A stretch of DNA of 64,000 nt. Source: Micromonospora halophytica. GTDB lineage: Bacteria; Actinomycetota; Actinomycetes; Mycobacteriales; Micromonosporaceae. Positions within the stretch are counted from its first letter, which is position 1. Every line of letters begins with the position of its first letter. A program made the translations under genes and the position numbers. Where the stretch lies: positions 65,988 through 129,987 of the forward strand of contig NZ_FMDN01000008.1 in NCBI RefSeq assembly GCF_900090245.1, given 5' to 3'. Positions 45,601 to 53,665 of this stretch are shown here, piece after piece. The notes beneath the pieces were generated by a model. The model had not been told where the DNA came from. It saw nothing but the letters and a program-made list of their open reading frames with translations, and did not search any database.

Positions 45601-46269
45601 TGGTCGGGCAGCGAGCACGGCGGGCGGCGCTACTCGCCGTTCACCATCAACACCGAGCGGCTCAAGCCCTGGCACACGCTGACCGGGCGGCAGCACTTCT
45701 TCCTCGACCATGACTGGATGCACGAGGCCGGCGAGGCGCTGCCGATCTTCCGGCCGCCGTTGGACATGCACAAGCTCTTCGGCGAGCCGCGGCTGGGCCG
45801 CAACGGGGAACTGGAGATCACCGTCCGGTACCTCACCCCGCACTCGAAGTGGTCGATCCACTCCGAGTACCAGGACAACCTGCTGATGCTGACGTTGTCC
45901 CGGGGCGGCCCGACGATGTGGATGAGCGAGGCGGACGCGGCGAAGATCGGCGTACGGGACAACGACTGGATCGAGGCGGTCAACCGCAACGGCGTCGTGG
46001 TCTGCCGGGCCGTGGTCACCCACAAGATGCCCGAGGGCACCGTCTACATGTACCACGCCCAGGAACGGGTGATCGACGTGCCGAAGGCCGAGGTCAACGG
46101 CCGGCGCGGCGGTATCCACAACTCGTTGACCCGGCTGCTGGTCAAGCCCACCCACCTGATCGGCGGGTACGCGCAGCTGTCGTTCGCCTTCAACTACCTC
46201 GGCCCCACCGGCAACCAGCGCGACGAGGTCACCGTGATCCGCCGCCGCTCCCAGGAGGTGCAGTACTGA
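42604..46269 (+). CDS. narG: Respiratory nitrate reductase alpha subunit
   Basis: The 1221-residue molybdenum bis-MGD enzyme reduces nitrate to nitrite at the inner membrane face. The FS0 cluster ligands are HGVNCTGSC (His57, Cys61, Cys65) and RGCPRGA (Cys100). The Mo-ligand aspartate is in LSFYDWYADLP. NHWFHSDATYRAI and the C-terminal molybdopterin-binding domain are complete. ATG 42604 lies 9 nt after GAGGGA; ATG 42595 is too close to it. narH starts on its stop codon. Expression probably depends on the palindrome upstream. Confidence 0.95.
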   Translation: MSRATESAGRALLKVGGLVRRAEVSADGRTLHQIGGREADTFYRDRWSYDKVVRSTHGVNCTGSCSWKVYVKDGIITWEQQQTDYPSVGPDRPEYEPRGCPRGAAFSWYTYSPTRVRYPYARGVLVDMYREAKARLGDPVAAWADIQADPERRRRYQKARGKGGLVRITWDEAQEMIAAAHVHTIGEHGPDRIAAFSPIPAMSMVSHAVGARFVSLLGGSMLSFYDWYADLPVASPQVFGDQTDVPESGDWWDASYLVMWGSNVPVTRTPDAHWMAEARYRGQKVVVVSPDFADNVKFADEWMPAQPGTDGALAMAMGHVILREFFVERRTPHFVDYVRRFTDLPFLVTLEPGADGAYRPGKFLTAEDLGESGKEAAFKTVLWDSATDAAAVPRGSLGHRWGEQAGQWNLDLGDLEPALTCLGAGDAVQVELPRFDTDTPQVLRRGVPTRTVAGQLVTSVFDLLLAQYGVAREGLPGQWPAGYDDVEVPYTPAWQEPITGVPAAQVARVAREFADNAERSGGRSMILLGAGTNHWFHSDATYRAILALVTLTGCQGVNGGGWAHYVGQEKCRPVTGWQQLAFGLDWVRPPRQMIGTAFWYVHTDQWRYDTYSADVVSSPTGSGAFAGKHTMDLLAQSARSGWMPSMPTFDRSPLDLADEALAASPDNPGGWVAEQLGQGRVKFACTDPDAPQNWPRVLTVWRANLLGSSAKGNEYFLRHLLGTDANLRADEAPEELRPKDVTWRDEAPEGKLDLLLSLDFRMTSTTLFSDIVLPAATWYEKHDLSSTDMHPFVHAFTPAIDPPWQTRTDFQAFHGIARAFSALAATHLGVRKDLVAAPLLHDTPDAMATPHGRVVDWAATGETPVPGRTMPKLVVVERDYGAVADKLAALGPLMDSLGTSGKGVSVDVRPEVEYLRRKNGEVRGGAADGRPSLAKDVHACEAILALSGTTNGRVATAGFHDVEKRTGVRLADLAAEHEGKQITFADTQARPVPVITSPEWSGSEHGGRRYSPFTINTERLKPWHTLTGRQHFFLDHDWMHEAGEALPIFRPPLDMHKLFGEPRLGRNGELEITVRYLTPHSKWSIHSEYQDNLLMLTLSRGGPTMWMSEADAAKIGVRDNDWIEAVNRNGVVVCRAVVTHKMPEGTVYMYHAQERVIDVPKAEVNGRRGGIHNSLTRLLVKPTHLIGGYAQLSFAFNYLGPTGNQRDEVTVIRRRSQEVQY

Positions 46270-47966
46270 TGCGGGTCATGGCACAGATGTCCATGGTGAT
46301 GAACCTCGACAAGTGCATCGGCTGCCACACCTGCTCGGTGACCTGCAAGCAGGCGTGGACCAACCGGTCCGGCGTCGAGTACGTCTGGTTCAACAACGTG
46401 GAGACCCGCCCCGGGCAGGGCTACCCGCGCACGTACGAGAACCAGGAACGCTGGCAGGGCGGCTGGACGCGGACCCGCTCCGGCCGGCTCAAGCCGCGCT
46501 CCGGCGGACGGTTGAAGAAGATGTTCAGCATCTTCGCCAACCCGAAGCTGCCGTCGATGCAGGACTACTACGAGCCGTGGACCTACGACTACGAGCACCT
46601 GATCAACGCGCCGGCCGGTGACGACATTCCGGTGGCCCGACCGAAGTCCCTGCTCACCGGCGAGGACATGAAGGTCACCTGGAGTGCCAACTGGGACGAC
46701 TCGCTGGCCGGCGGCAACGAGATCGCCGCCGGTGATCCGGTGCTGGCGAAGGTCTCCGACCAGGTCAAGCAGGAGTTCGAGAAGACGTTCATGTTCTTCC
46801 TGCCGCGGATCTGCGAGCACTGCCTCAACCCGTCCTGCGCGGCCGCCTGCCCGTCCGGGGCGATCTACAAGCGGGCCGAGGACGGCATCGTGCTGGTCGA
46901 CCAGGACCGGTGCCGGGGCTGGCGGATGTGCGTCACCGGCTGCCCGTACAAGAAGGTGTACTTCAACCACCGCACCGGCAAGGCCGAGAAGTGCACCTTC
47001 TGCTTCCCGCGCATCGAGATCGGCCAGCCCACCATCTGCTCCGAGACCTGCGTCGGGCGGCTGCGCTACCTCGGGCTGATGCTCTACGACGCCGACCGGG
47101 TCGCCGAGGCCGCCGCGGTGCGCGACGAGCACGACCTGTACGACGCGCAGCGCTCGGTCTTCCTCGACCCGCACGACCCCGCGGTGGTCGCCGCCGCCCG
47201 CGAGGCCGGCATCCCCGACGACTGGATCGAGGCGGCCCAGCGCTCCCCGGTCTGGGATCTGATCATGAAGTACGAGGTGGCGCTGCCCCTGCATCCGGAG
47301 TACCGGACCATGCCGATGGTCTGGTACATCCCGCCGCTGTCACCGGTGGCCGACGTGCTGCGCGAGACCGGTCACGACGCGGAGGAGGCCGGTAACCTCT
47401 TCGGCGCCATCGACGCGCTACGCATCCCGGTGGACTACCTGGCCGAGCTGTTCACCGCCGGCGACCCGGCGCCGGTGCGCGGGGTGCTGAACCGGCTCGC
47501 CGCGATGCGCTCCTACCAGCGCCGGATCAACCTCGGTGAGGCCGCCGACGAGTCGATCGCCGCCGCGGTCGGCATGACCGGCGCGCAGATGGACGAGATG
47601 TACCGGCTGCTCGCCATCGCCAAGTACGAGCAGCGTTACGTCATCCCCGCCGCGCACGCGGAAGACGCCCACCGGTTGGAGAAGATCGCCACCGAGTGCA
47701 GCCTCGACTACGAGGGCGGGCCCGGCATGGGCGGCGGTGGCCCGTACGGCCAGGGGCCCTTCGGGGAGTCGTCCGGCACCCCGGTTCCGGTGCAGGTGGA
47801 GACCTTCCACATGCAGCGCAACCGGCAGACCACCGACGCCTTCACCGACCCGGGTGACGAGCCACGTCGGGTCAACCTGCTCAACTGGGACGGCAAGAGC
47901 ACCCCGAAGGGTCTCTTCCCGCCCCGGCGCACGGAGCCCGAACACACCGACGGGAGCAAGCCGTGA
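46269..47966 (+). CDS. narH: Respiratory nitrate reductase beta subunit
   Basis: The 565-residue electron-transfer subunit has CIGCHTCSVTCKQAW, CEHCLNPSCAAACPSGA and CRGWRMCVTGCPYKK. In the last of these, Trp replaces one Cys as in all NarH, giving the [3Fe-4S] cluster. CTFCFPRIEIGQPTICSETC follows. The Gly/Pro-rich tail near residue 500 is typical of actinobacteria. ATG overlaps the narG TGA by one base. Confidence 0.95.
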   Translation: MRVMAQMSMVMNLDKCIGCHTCSVTCKQAWTNRSGVEYVWFNNVETRPGQGYPRTYENQERWQGGWTRTRSGRLKPRSGGRLKKMFSIFANPKLPSMQDYYEPWTYDYEHLINAPAGDDIPVARPKSLLTGEDMKVTWSANWDDSLAGGNEIAAGDPVLAKVSDQVKQEFEKTFMFFLPRICEHCLNPSCAAACPSGAIYKRAEDGIVLVDQDRCRGWRMCVTGCPYKKVYFNHRTGKAEKCTFCFPRIEIGQPTICSETCVGRLRYLGLMLYDADRVAEAAAVRDEHDLYDAQRSVFLDPHDPAVVAAAREAGIPDDWIEAAQRSPVWDLIMKYEVALPLHPEYRTMPMVWYIPPLSPVADVLRETGHDAEEAGNLFGAIDALRIPVDYLAELFTAGDPAPVRGVLNRLAAMRSYQRRINLGEAADESIAAAVGMTGAQMDEMYRLLAIAKYEQRYVIPAAHAEDAHRLEKIATECSLDYEGGPGMGGGGPYGQGPFGESSGTPVPVQVETFHMQRNRQTTDAFTDPGDEPRRVNLLNWDGKSTPKGLFPPRRTEPEHTDGSKP

Positions 47967-48583
47967 ACCAGCCGACCTGGCGGGCGGTGGCCGCCCGTGC
48001 CGCGTCCCTGCTGCTGCGCTACCCCGACGAGGAGGTCCTCGCGGCGCTGCCGACCGTGCGGGCCGCGCTCGACGGCCTGCCGGCCGAGGTGGCCGCGCCG
48101 CTGCGCGATGTGGTCACCCACCGGGAGACGACCGCGCCGGTCGACCTGCGGGCCGCCTACGTGCAGTTGTTCGACTTCCGGCGCCGTTGCTGCCTGCACC
48201 TGACCTACTACACCTGCGGCGACACCCGACGGCGGGGGGAGGCGCTGGTCGGCTTCTCGGCCTCGTACAAGGAGGCGGGCCTGGAGGTCGTCGACGGCGA
48301 GCTGCCCGACTTCCTGCCCGCGGTGCTCGACCTGGCCGCCGTCGCCGACGGCGGGTGGCGGCTGCTGCGCGACAACCGGGTCGGTTTGGACCTGCTGGTC
48401 GAGGCGCTGGGTCGGGAGCGGTCGCCGTACCGGCAGGCCGTCGCGGCCGTGCGCGAGATGCTGCCCGCCGCGCGGCCGGCCGACCTGGCCGCCGCCGCCC
48501 GCCTGGCCCGCACCGGCCCCCCGGTCGAGCAGGTCGGCCTGGAACCCTTCGGACTCGTCGACACCACGGGAGGCCGCCGATGA
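47963..48583 (+). CDS. narJ: Nitrate reductase molybdenum cofactor assembly chaperone
   Basis: The 206-residue TorD/NarJ-family chaperone binds NarG for cofactor insertion. It has LLLRYPDEEVLAALP, YVQLFDFRRRCCLHLTYYTCGDTRRRGEALVGF and GELPDFLPAVLDLAA. The two adjacent Cys and the YYTCGD block are standard. The GTG start overlaps the narH stop by four bases. Confidence 0.92.
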   Translation: MNQPTWRAVAARAASLLLRYPDEEVLAALPTVRAALDGLPAEVAAPLRDVVTHRETTAPVDLRAAYVQLFDFRRRCCLHLTYYTCGDTRRRGEALVGFSASYKEAGLEVVDGELPDFLPAVLDLAAVADGGWRLLRDNRVGLDLLVEALGRERSPYRQAVAAVREMLPAARPADLAAAARLARTGPPVEQVGLEPFGLVDTTGGRR

Positions 48584-49341
48584 ACACGCTGCTGTGGGTG
48601 ATCTACCCCTACCTGTCGTTGGTGATCCTCGTCGGAGGACTCGTCTGGCGCTACCGGTACGACAAGTTCGGCTGGACCACCCGGTCCTCGCAGCTCTACG
48701 AGAGCACCATCCTGCGCTGGGGCAGCCCGCTGTTCCACTTCGGGGTGCTGATGGTCCTGATCGGTCACGTCGGCGGTCTGCTGATCCCGAAGGCGTGGAC
48801 CGAGGCGGTCGGGATCACCGAGCACACGTACCACCTGATGGCCGTCTTCATCGGCACCGTGGCCGGCTTCTGCACCCTGATCGGAATGGGCCTGCTCATC
48901 GCCCGGCGGCGGCTGACCGGGCCGGTCTTCGCTGCCACCACCCGCAACGACAAGGCCATGTACCTGGTGCTCGCCGCAGTGATCGTGCTCGGTCTCTGGT
49001 CCACCGTCCGCGCCAACGTGACCGGGCCCGGCTACGACTACCGGGAGACGATCTCCCCGTGGTTCCGGTCGCTGTTCTACTTCAGTCCGGATCCGCAGCT
49101 CATGGCGGACGTCCCGGTGGGCTTCCAGATCCACGTCGTGGCGGCCTTCGCGCTCTTCGCCTTCTGGCCGTTCACCCGGCTCGTGCACGCCTTCAGCGCA
49201 CCGGTCGGCTACCTCACCCGCCCCTACGTGGTCTACCGCAGCCGGGGCGACCAGCCCGGGCTCGGACGGACCCGGCCCGGCTGGGAGGGCCCGCCGCGAC
49301 TGCCCTCCTCGCGCGGGGATCGGACCCGCTCCCGACGGTGA
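48580..49341 (+). CDS. narI: Respiratory nitrate reductase gamma subunit
   Basis: The 253-residue membrane cytochrome b takes electrons from quinol and holds two b hemes. It has five helices; heme His residues are expected in SPLFHFGVLMVLIGHVGG and in QIHVVAAFALFAFWPFTRLVHAFS. The RLVHAFSAPVGYLTRPYVVYR end is diagnostic. It overlaps narJ by four bases and is followed by a strong terminator. Confidence 0.94.
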   Translation: MNTLLWVIYPYLSLVILVGGLVWRYRYDKFGWTTRSSQLYESTILRWGSPLFHFGVLMVLIGHVGGLLIPKAWTEAVGITEHTYHLMAVFIGTVAGFCTLIGMGLLIARRRLTGPVFAATTRNDKAMYLVLAAVIVLGLWSTVRANVTGPGYDYRETISPWFRSLFYFSPDPQLMADVPVGFQIHVVAAFALFAFWPFTRLVHAFSAPVGYLTRPYVVYRSRGDQPGLGRTRPGWEGPPRLPSSRGDRTRSRR

Positions 49342-49357
49342 CCACCGCACGGCGACG

Positions 49358-49393
49358 CGAGCACCGTGCCCCACGACGGGGGCACGGTGCTCG
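49358..49393 (+). terminator. Strong hairpin ending narGHJI
   Basis: A perfect 15-bp stem (49358-49372 with 49379-49393) with a 6-nt loop starts 16 nt after the narI stop. Confidence 0.8.
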
Positions 49394-49521
49394 GGTTGAC
49401 CCGCCCACCTGCGGTGACCGTCGTCACGGCCGGTGGCAGGTGACACGTCGAGGTGCCCGCCGACGCGGGACTTCCGGCCCTGACCGGAGCTGATCAACGG
49501 GGCGAGGCTCGTAGCGGTAAA

Positions 49522-49558
49522 GCGGAATCCGCAACTCCCCATAGGGCCGATCCGGCCC
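49522..49558 (+). promoter_or_regulatory. Inverted repeats upstream of narK
   Basis: GCGGA-A-TCCGC (49522-49532) and GGGCCG-ATC-CGGCCC (49544-49558) lie 30-65 bp before narK, in a 193-bp region after the nar terminator. One may be an operator, the other a leader hairpin. Neither matches an FNR box. Confidence 0.35.
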
Positions 49559-49586
49559 AGGCACGACGAACCAACGGAGGGCAGCG

Positions 49587-50834
49587 ATGGCCAACGGCCG
49601 CGACAGACAGGCCGGGGACACCACCCCCACACCGGGCGGCAGCCCCGGAACCTCGACGCCCGAGCGGTCGGGCGCCACGCTCCAGCTGGTCCTGGCGACG
49701 CTCGGCTTCCTGGTGAACTTCTGGGCATGGGCCCTGCTCGGCCCGCTCGGCCCCGGCATCAAGGAGCGCCTCGACCTCAGCTTCGCCGCGCAGTCCCTGC
49801 TGGTGGCCGTACCGGTGGTGGTCGGTTCGCTGGGACGCATCCCGGTCGGCGCGCTGACCGACCGGTACGGAGCACGCGTGGTGTTCCCCCTGGTCACTAT
49901 CGCCACGATCGTGCCGGTGCTGACCCTGACCGCGGTCTCCTCGTACGCCGCGCTGATCGTCGCCGGGTTCTTCCTCGGCATCGGCGGCACCGCCTTCGCC
50001 GTCGGCGTGCCGCTGGTCTCCGGCTGGTACCCACCCGCGCGGCGCGGCTTCGCCATCGGCGTGTTCGGCATCGGCATGGGCGGCACGGCGATCGCCAACT
50101 TCACCACCGTCCGGCTCGCCGACACCTACGGCGAGCGGGCGCCGTTCCTGCTCGTCGCCGCGATCCTCGCCGTATACGCGGTCCTGTCGTTCCTGCTGCT
50201 GCGCGATGCGCCGGGGCGGGTCCGGCCGGCCGGGTCGGCCTGGCAGCGGCTCAGCAAGGTCGGCCGGCTGACCGTCACCTGGCAGCTGTGCTTCCTGTAC
50301 GCGGTGGGCTTCGGCGGGTTCGTGGCGTTCAGCGTGTACCTGCCCGCCTACCTGCGCACCACCTACGAGCTCAGCGCCAACGACGCCGCGATGCGTACCG
50401 CCGGGTTCGTGGTCCTCGCCGTACTCGCCCGCCCGGTGGGCGGCTGGCTCTCCGACCGGTTCCACCCGGTGCCGGTGCTGGTGTGGTGCTTCGCCGGGGT
50501 GGCCGGCTTCGCGGTGGTCCAGGCCTTCGAGCCCACCCTCATGCCGGTGGCGACCGTCGCGCTGCTCGGCATGGCGCTGCTGCTCGGCGCGGCCAGCGGC
50601 GCGGTGTTCGCCCTCGTCGGCAAGGTCGCCCCCGCCGACCAGGTGGGTGCGGTCACCGGCCTGGTCGGCGCCGCCGGCGGCCTCGGCGGATTCGTCCCGC
50701 CGCTGATCATGGGCTGGGTGTACGGGTCGCAGGGCTCGTACGCCATCGGCCTGATGCTGCTCTCCGACGTGGCGCTGGCCGCCGCGGTGTTCACCGCGGT
50801 GAAGATGGGCGGCCTCGCCCGGCGCGCGGCCTGA
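49587..50834 (+). CDS. narK: Nitrate/nitrite MFS transporter
   Basis: The 415-residue protein has twelve helices and the two nitrate signature glycine-rich helices (GFFLGIGGTAFAVGVPLVSGWYP, GLVGAAGGLGGFVPPLIMGWVYG). These are typical of NarK/NasA transporters, along with arginines in helices 2 and 8 regions (GSLGRIPVGALTDRYGAR, LARPVGGWLSDRF). It would import nitrate and/or export nitrite. It has its own promoter region. Confidence 0.9.
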   Translation: MANGRDRQAGDTTPTPGGSPGTSTPERSGATLQLVLATLGFLVNFWAWALLGPLGPGIKERLDLSFAAQSLLVAVPVVVGSLGRIPVGALTDRYGARVVFPLVTIATIVPVLTLTAVSSYAALIVAGFFLGIGGTAFAVGVPLVSGWYPPARRGFAIGVFGIGMGGTAIANFTTVRLADTYGERAPFLLVAAILAVYAVLSFLLLRDAPGRVRPAGSAWQRLSKVGRLTVTWQLCFLYAVGFGGFVAFSVYLPAYLRTTYELSANDAAMRTAGFVVLAVLARPVGGWLSDRFHPVPVLVWCFAGVAGFAVVQAFEPTLMPVATVALLGMALLLGAASGAVFALVGKVAPADQVGAVTGLVGAAGGLGGFVPPLIMGWVYGSQGSYAIGLMLLSDVALAAAVFTAVKMGGLARRAA

Positions 50835-50872
50835 CCGGACCGGCGCCCCGGGCCGGGGCGGTGCCGGTCACG

Positions 50873-50900
50873 CGGCCCGGCGGAGTCCTCCGCCGGGCCG
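50873..50900. terminator. Hairpin between narK and the SDR gene
   Basis: CGGCCCGGCGGA pairs with TCCGCCGGGCCG over 12 bp with a GTCC loop, between convergent genes. Confidence 0.75.
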
Positions 50901-50922
50901 TTCGCCGTCCCGGTGCCTCCGG

Positions 50923-51744
50923 TCAGCCGGGGGCCTTGCGGCTGAGGTGCTCCCAGGCGCGGTACTCCTCGACCCGGGCGGCCTCCATCTGCTGCACGAT
51001 GTCGTAGGAGCGGTCGCCGACGATCAGGCGCAGCGGCGGGTCGGGCAGGTCCACCAGTTCCATGAGGACCGGCGCGGCGGTGCGGGGATCGGGCCCGGCG
51101 TCGTCGCCCCACATCTCGGCCAGCCTCGCCCGCAGCGGCGCGTACGCCGGGTCCGGCTCGGTCATCGTGGTGCCCAGGGTGTACAGCCCGGTGTCGTACC
51201 CGCCGGGCTGCACGATGGTCACCTTGATGCCGAAGGGCGCCAGCTCCATGGCCACCGACTGGCTGAGCGCGTCGAGCGCGGCCTTTCCGGCGACGTACAC
51301 GCCGACCGAGGCGACTCCTGCCCCGCTGCCCATCGAGGTGACCTGGAGGATCCGTCCGCCGCCCTGCGCCCGCAGGTGGGGCACGACCGCCCGGGTCACC
51401 CAGACCGCGCCGAAGAAGTTGACGTCGAAGTGTGCCCTGATCTGCTCCTCGGTGGCCTCCTCCAGCATGCCGAGCAGCAGGCCACCGGCGTTGTTGACCA
51501 CGACGTCCAGCCGGCCGAGGGTGGCCGCCGCCCGGTCCACCGTCCGGGTGACGGCGGCGGAGTCGGACACGTCCAGCGGCAGGCACAGCAGCCGGTCCGG
51601 ATACCGCGCGGCCAGCTCCCGCAGCGGCTCGACGTGGCGTGCCACGGCCGCGACCCGGTCCCCCGCGGCCAGCGCCGCCGCGGTGAACGCTCGGCCCAGT
51701 CCACGCGACGCCCCGGTGATGAACCACACGCGTCCGGTCGTCAT
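50923..51744 (-). CDS. Short-chain dehydrogenase/reductase
   Basis: The 273-residue classical SDR has the NAD(P) motif TGASRGLG, NNAGG, the catalytic Ser in VTSMGS and YVAGK. The C-terminal extension of about 40 residues is longer than minimal. Substrate is unknown. It is divergent from a TetR gene with two operator-like repeats between them, the arrangement of a substrate-induced enzyme and its repressor. Confidence 0.88.
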   Translation of the reverse strand: MTTGRVWFITGASRGLGRAFTAAALAAGDRVAAVARHVEPLRELAARYPDRLLCLPLDVSDSAAVTRTVDRAAATLGRLDVVVNNAGGLLLGMLEEATEEQIRAHFDVNFFGAVWVTRAVVPHLRAQGGGRILQVTSMGSGAGVASVGVYVAGKAALDALSQSVAMELAPFGIKVTIVQPGGYDTGLYTLGTTMTEPDPAYAPLRARLAEMWGDDAGPDPRTAAPVLMELVDLPDPPLRLIVGDRSYDIVQQMEAARVEEYRAWEHLSRKAPG

Positions 51745-51764
51745 CGCACCCTCCCCCGATCAAG

Positions 51765-51786
51765 CGAGACGATACGGTTCGTCTCG
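51765..51786. promoter_or_regulatory. TetR operator candidate 1
   Basis: CGAGACGA-N6-TCGTCTCG is a perfect 8-bp inverted repeat 21 bp upstream of the SDR start. It shares the CGAGACG half-site with the second repeat. Confidence 0.62.
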
Positions 51787-51829
51787 TGGTATGCCACAGT
51801 CTGCCAGCATCAGGGGACGGCTTGTCAAG

Positions 51830-51848
51830 ACGAGACGTACCGTCTCGT
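51830..51848. promoter_or_regulatory. TetR operator candidate 2
   Basis: ACGAGACG-TAC-CGTCTCGT is a perfect 8-bp inverted repeat directly upstream of the tetR -10 box (TATGCT, 51857-51862). That box lies 6 nt before the ATG, so the tetR transcript is probably leaderless and autoregulated. Confidence 0.65.
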
Positions 51849-51868
51849 TGATCCGCTATGCTCGCCGC

Positions 51869-52465
51869 ATGTCCCCCGAGGTGAAGACCCCCGATCCCGC
51901 CCGGCGCAGCGAGCGCTCCCGCCAGGCGATCCTCCAGGCCACCCGGGAACTGGTCTCCGAGGTGGGCTACGCCAAGCTGTCCATCGAGGCGATCGCGGCC
52001 CGGGCGGGGGTCGGCAAGCAGACGATCTACCGGTGGTGGCGCTCCAAGGGGGCGGTGGTCTTCGACTCGTTCCTGGCGCTGAGCGAGGGCGCGGACGGGA
52101 TGGCGCTGCCCGACACGGGCGACATCGAGACCGACCTCAAGGCGGTGCTGCGGGCGACCGTCGCCGAGTTCGCCGACCCCGCGTTCGAGGCGCCGATCAG
52201 GGCGCTCAACCTGGAGATCGCCGGCGATCCCGAACTGGCCGCCCAGTACCGGGAGAAGTTGGCGGGGCCGGTCGACGAGGCCAAGAAGGAGCGGCTGCGC
52301 AGCGCGCAGCGGGCCGGGCAGATCGCCGCCGACGCGGATCTGGACCTCGCGCTCGAACTGCTCTACGCCCCCCTCTACCAGCGGTGGCTGCTGCGCTCGG
52401 GCCCTCTCACCGCCGAGTACGCCGACGCCCTGGTCGGCCACGCGCTGCGGGCGCTGCGCCCCTGA
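51869..52465 (+). CDS. TetR-family repressor
   Basis: The 198-residue protein has an N-terminal HTH (LSIEAIAARAGVGKQTIYRWWRSKGAVVFDS) and a TetR_C_11-like C-terminal domain (LKAVLRATVAEFADPAFEAPIRAL, ending in LYAPLYQRWLLRSGPL). It likely represses itself and the divergent SDR gene through the CGAGACG repeats. Confidence 0.87.
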   Translation: MSPEVKTPDPARRSERSRQAILQATRELVSEVGYAKLSIEAIAARAGVGKQTIYRWWRSKGAVVFDSFLALSEGADGMALPDTGDIETDLKAVLRATVAEFADPAFEAPIRALNLEIAGDPELAAQYREKLAGPVDEAKKERLRSAQRAGQIAADADLDLALELLYAPLYQRWLLRSGPLTAEYADALVGHALRALRP

Positions 52466-52842
52466 TCCCGGCCGCGAGCCGCCGCCGCCCGGCCGGGTGA
52501 CGGTCGATGGATCGCGCCCGGATCGTCCCTCCCGTCACCGCGACCGGGCGGGCAGCCCGGCGGCCATCTCCGCCGGCACCCCTGCGTCCGCAGCGGTGGA
52601 CCGTTCACCAACCTCGGCGCGCGGCCTCAGCAGACCGGCATCGCCGGGTCAGGCCGGTGGTCGAGGTTTCGTGTCCGGGGCGGGCGACCCGGATGCCGTC
52701 CCGGGACCGCCCGCCGACCCGGGGCCGGTCCCACCCGGTGCCGGGCGGGTACTCGGCGTCGACGACGGCCAGGCACCGGCTCCGGCCCGACCACCCGCAG
52801 CGTGCGGCGGGGCGCCCGGGCAGCGTCACCGACCGGTGTGGC
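52466..52842. other. 377-bp region without a supported gene
   Basis: The region lies between the tetR stop and the end of the RibD-C gene. Open frames here have arginine/proline-rich, shadow-like translations and no ribosome binding sites. I see no strong hairpin. Confidence 0.4.
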
Positions 52843-53403
52843 TCAGCGGGTCCGGTAGTGCGCGTAGATCAGTCCGCTGTCGAAGGCCCGCTGCTCGACC
52901 AGTTGCAGATCGAGGCGTACGCCGTCGGGGAAGAACCGCTTGCCGCCGCCGACCACGCTCGTGGTGATGAACAGGTGGTACTCGTCCACCAGGCCGGCCA
53001 CGATCGCCTGGGCCGCGAGGTTCGGGCCGTCGACGGTGAGGTCGTGATCGGACTCGGCCTTGAGCCTGCGCACCGCGTCCGGGTCGAAGGTCCGCTCGAT
53101 CCTGGTCTTCGCGCTGGACACCGACTCCAGCGTCGTGGAGTACACGACCTTCTCCGCGGCCTGCCAGTCGCGGGCGTACTGCAGGATGTACGGCGGCAGG
53201 TCGGGCTCGGTGTGCGCGGTCTCCCAGAAGACCATCGTCTCGTACATCCGTCGGCCGTAGAGGTACGTGCCGACGGGGCGGAAGAGATCGTTGATGAAGG
53301 TGTGCACCTCCGGATCCTCGGCGGCCCCGGTGCCCAGGTCGCCCTCCGCCGCCTCGGCGTAGCCGTCGAGCGAGGTGATCATCGAGTAGATGAGCTTTGC
53401 CAT
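52843..53403 (-). CDS. Dihydrofolate reductase-like (RibD C-terminal) protein
   Basis: The 186-residue protein starts MAKLIYSMITSLDGYAE and has YLYGRRMYETM, VDGPNLAAQAI and LFITTSVVGGGKRFFPDG, the NADPH-binding pattern of the RibD-C/YyaP family. These are reductases of unknown substrate, distinct from true folate DHFR. The gene is single. Confidence 0.88.
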   Translation of the reverse strand: MAKLIYSMITSLDGYAEAAEGDLGTGAAEDPEVHTFINDLFRPVGTYLYGRRMYETMVFWETAHTEPDLPPYILQYARDWQAAEKVVYSTTLESVSSAKTRIERTFDPDAVRRLKAESDHDLTVDGPNLAAQAIVAGLVDEYHLFITTSVVGGGKRFFPDGVRLDLQLVEQRAFDSGLIYAHYRTR

Positions 53404-53651
53404 GCGTCCCCTCCGGGTACGAGTGCGTCAGACCGCCAGCGGTCCTGCAGGCTTTGACCTCCGCACGACCCGAAACTCATCGATCGGCCGACCGGCCGGT
53501 CCCGTCGCCCGTCGGCTCCCGGACGAAGCGCACCTCGCGTTCCCGTCCCGCCCACAACGATCTCATCGCCGCCAGTGTCCCCGACGGCGCCGCCCACGAA
53601 CAGGCACCACCGGCAGGCGCCGGGGATGCGGGAACGGACAGGTGGGCGGCG

Positions 53652-53657
53652 TACGAT
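53652..53657 (+). promoter_or_regulatory. -10 box before the propeller lipoprotein gene
   Basis: TACGAT ends 8 nt before GTG 53666, again compatible with a leaderless transcript. No ribosome binding site is visible. Confidence 0.35.
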
Positions 53658-53665
53658 CCAGCCCC

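Noticed and set aside
42382..46155. 1257-codon open frame antisense to narG
   Set aside because: It is Gly/Arg/Val-rich and patternless, and it mirrors a complete narG. It is a GC-bias shadow.
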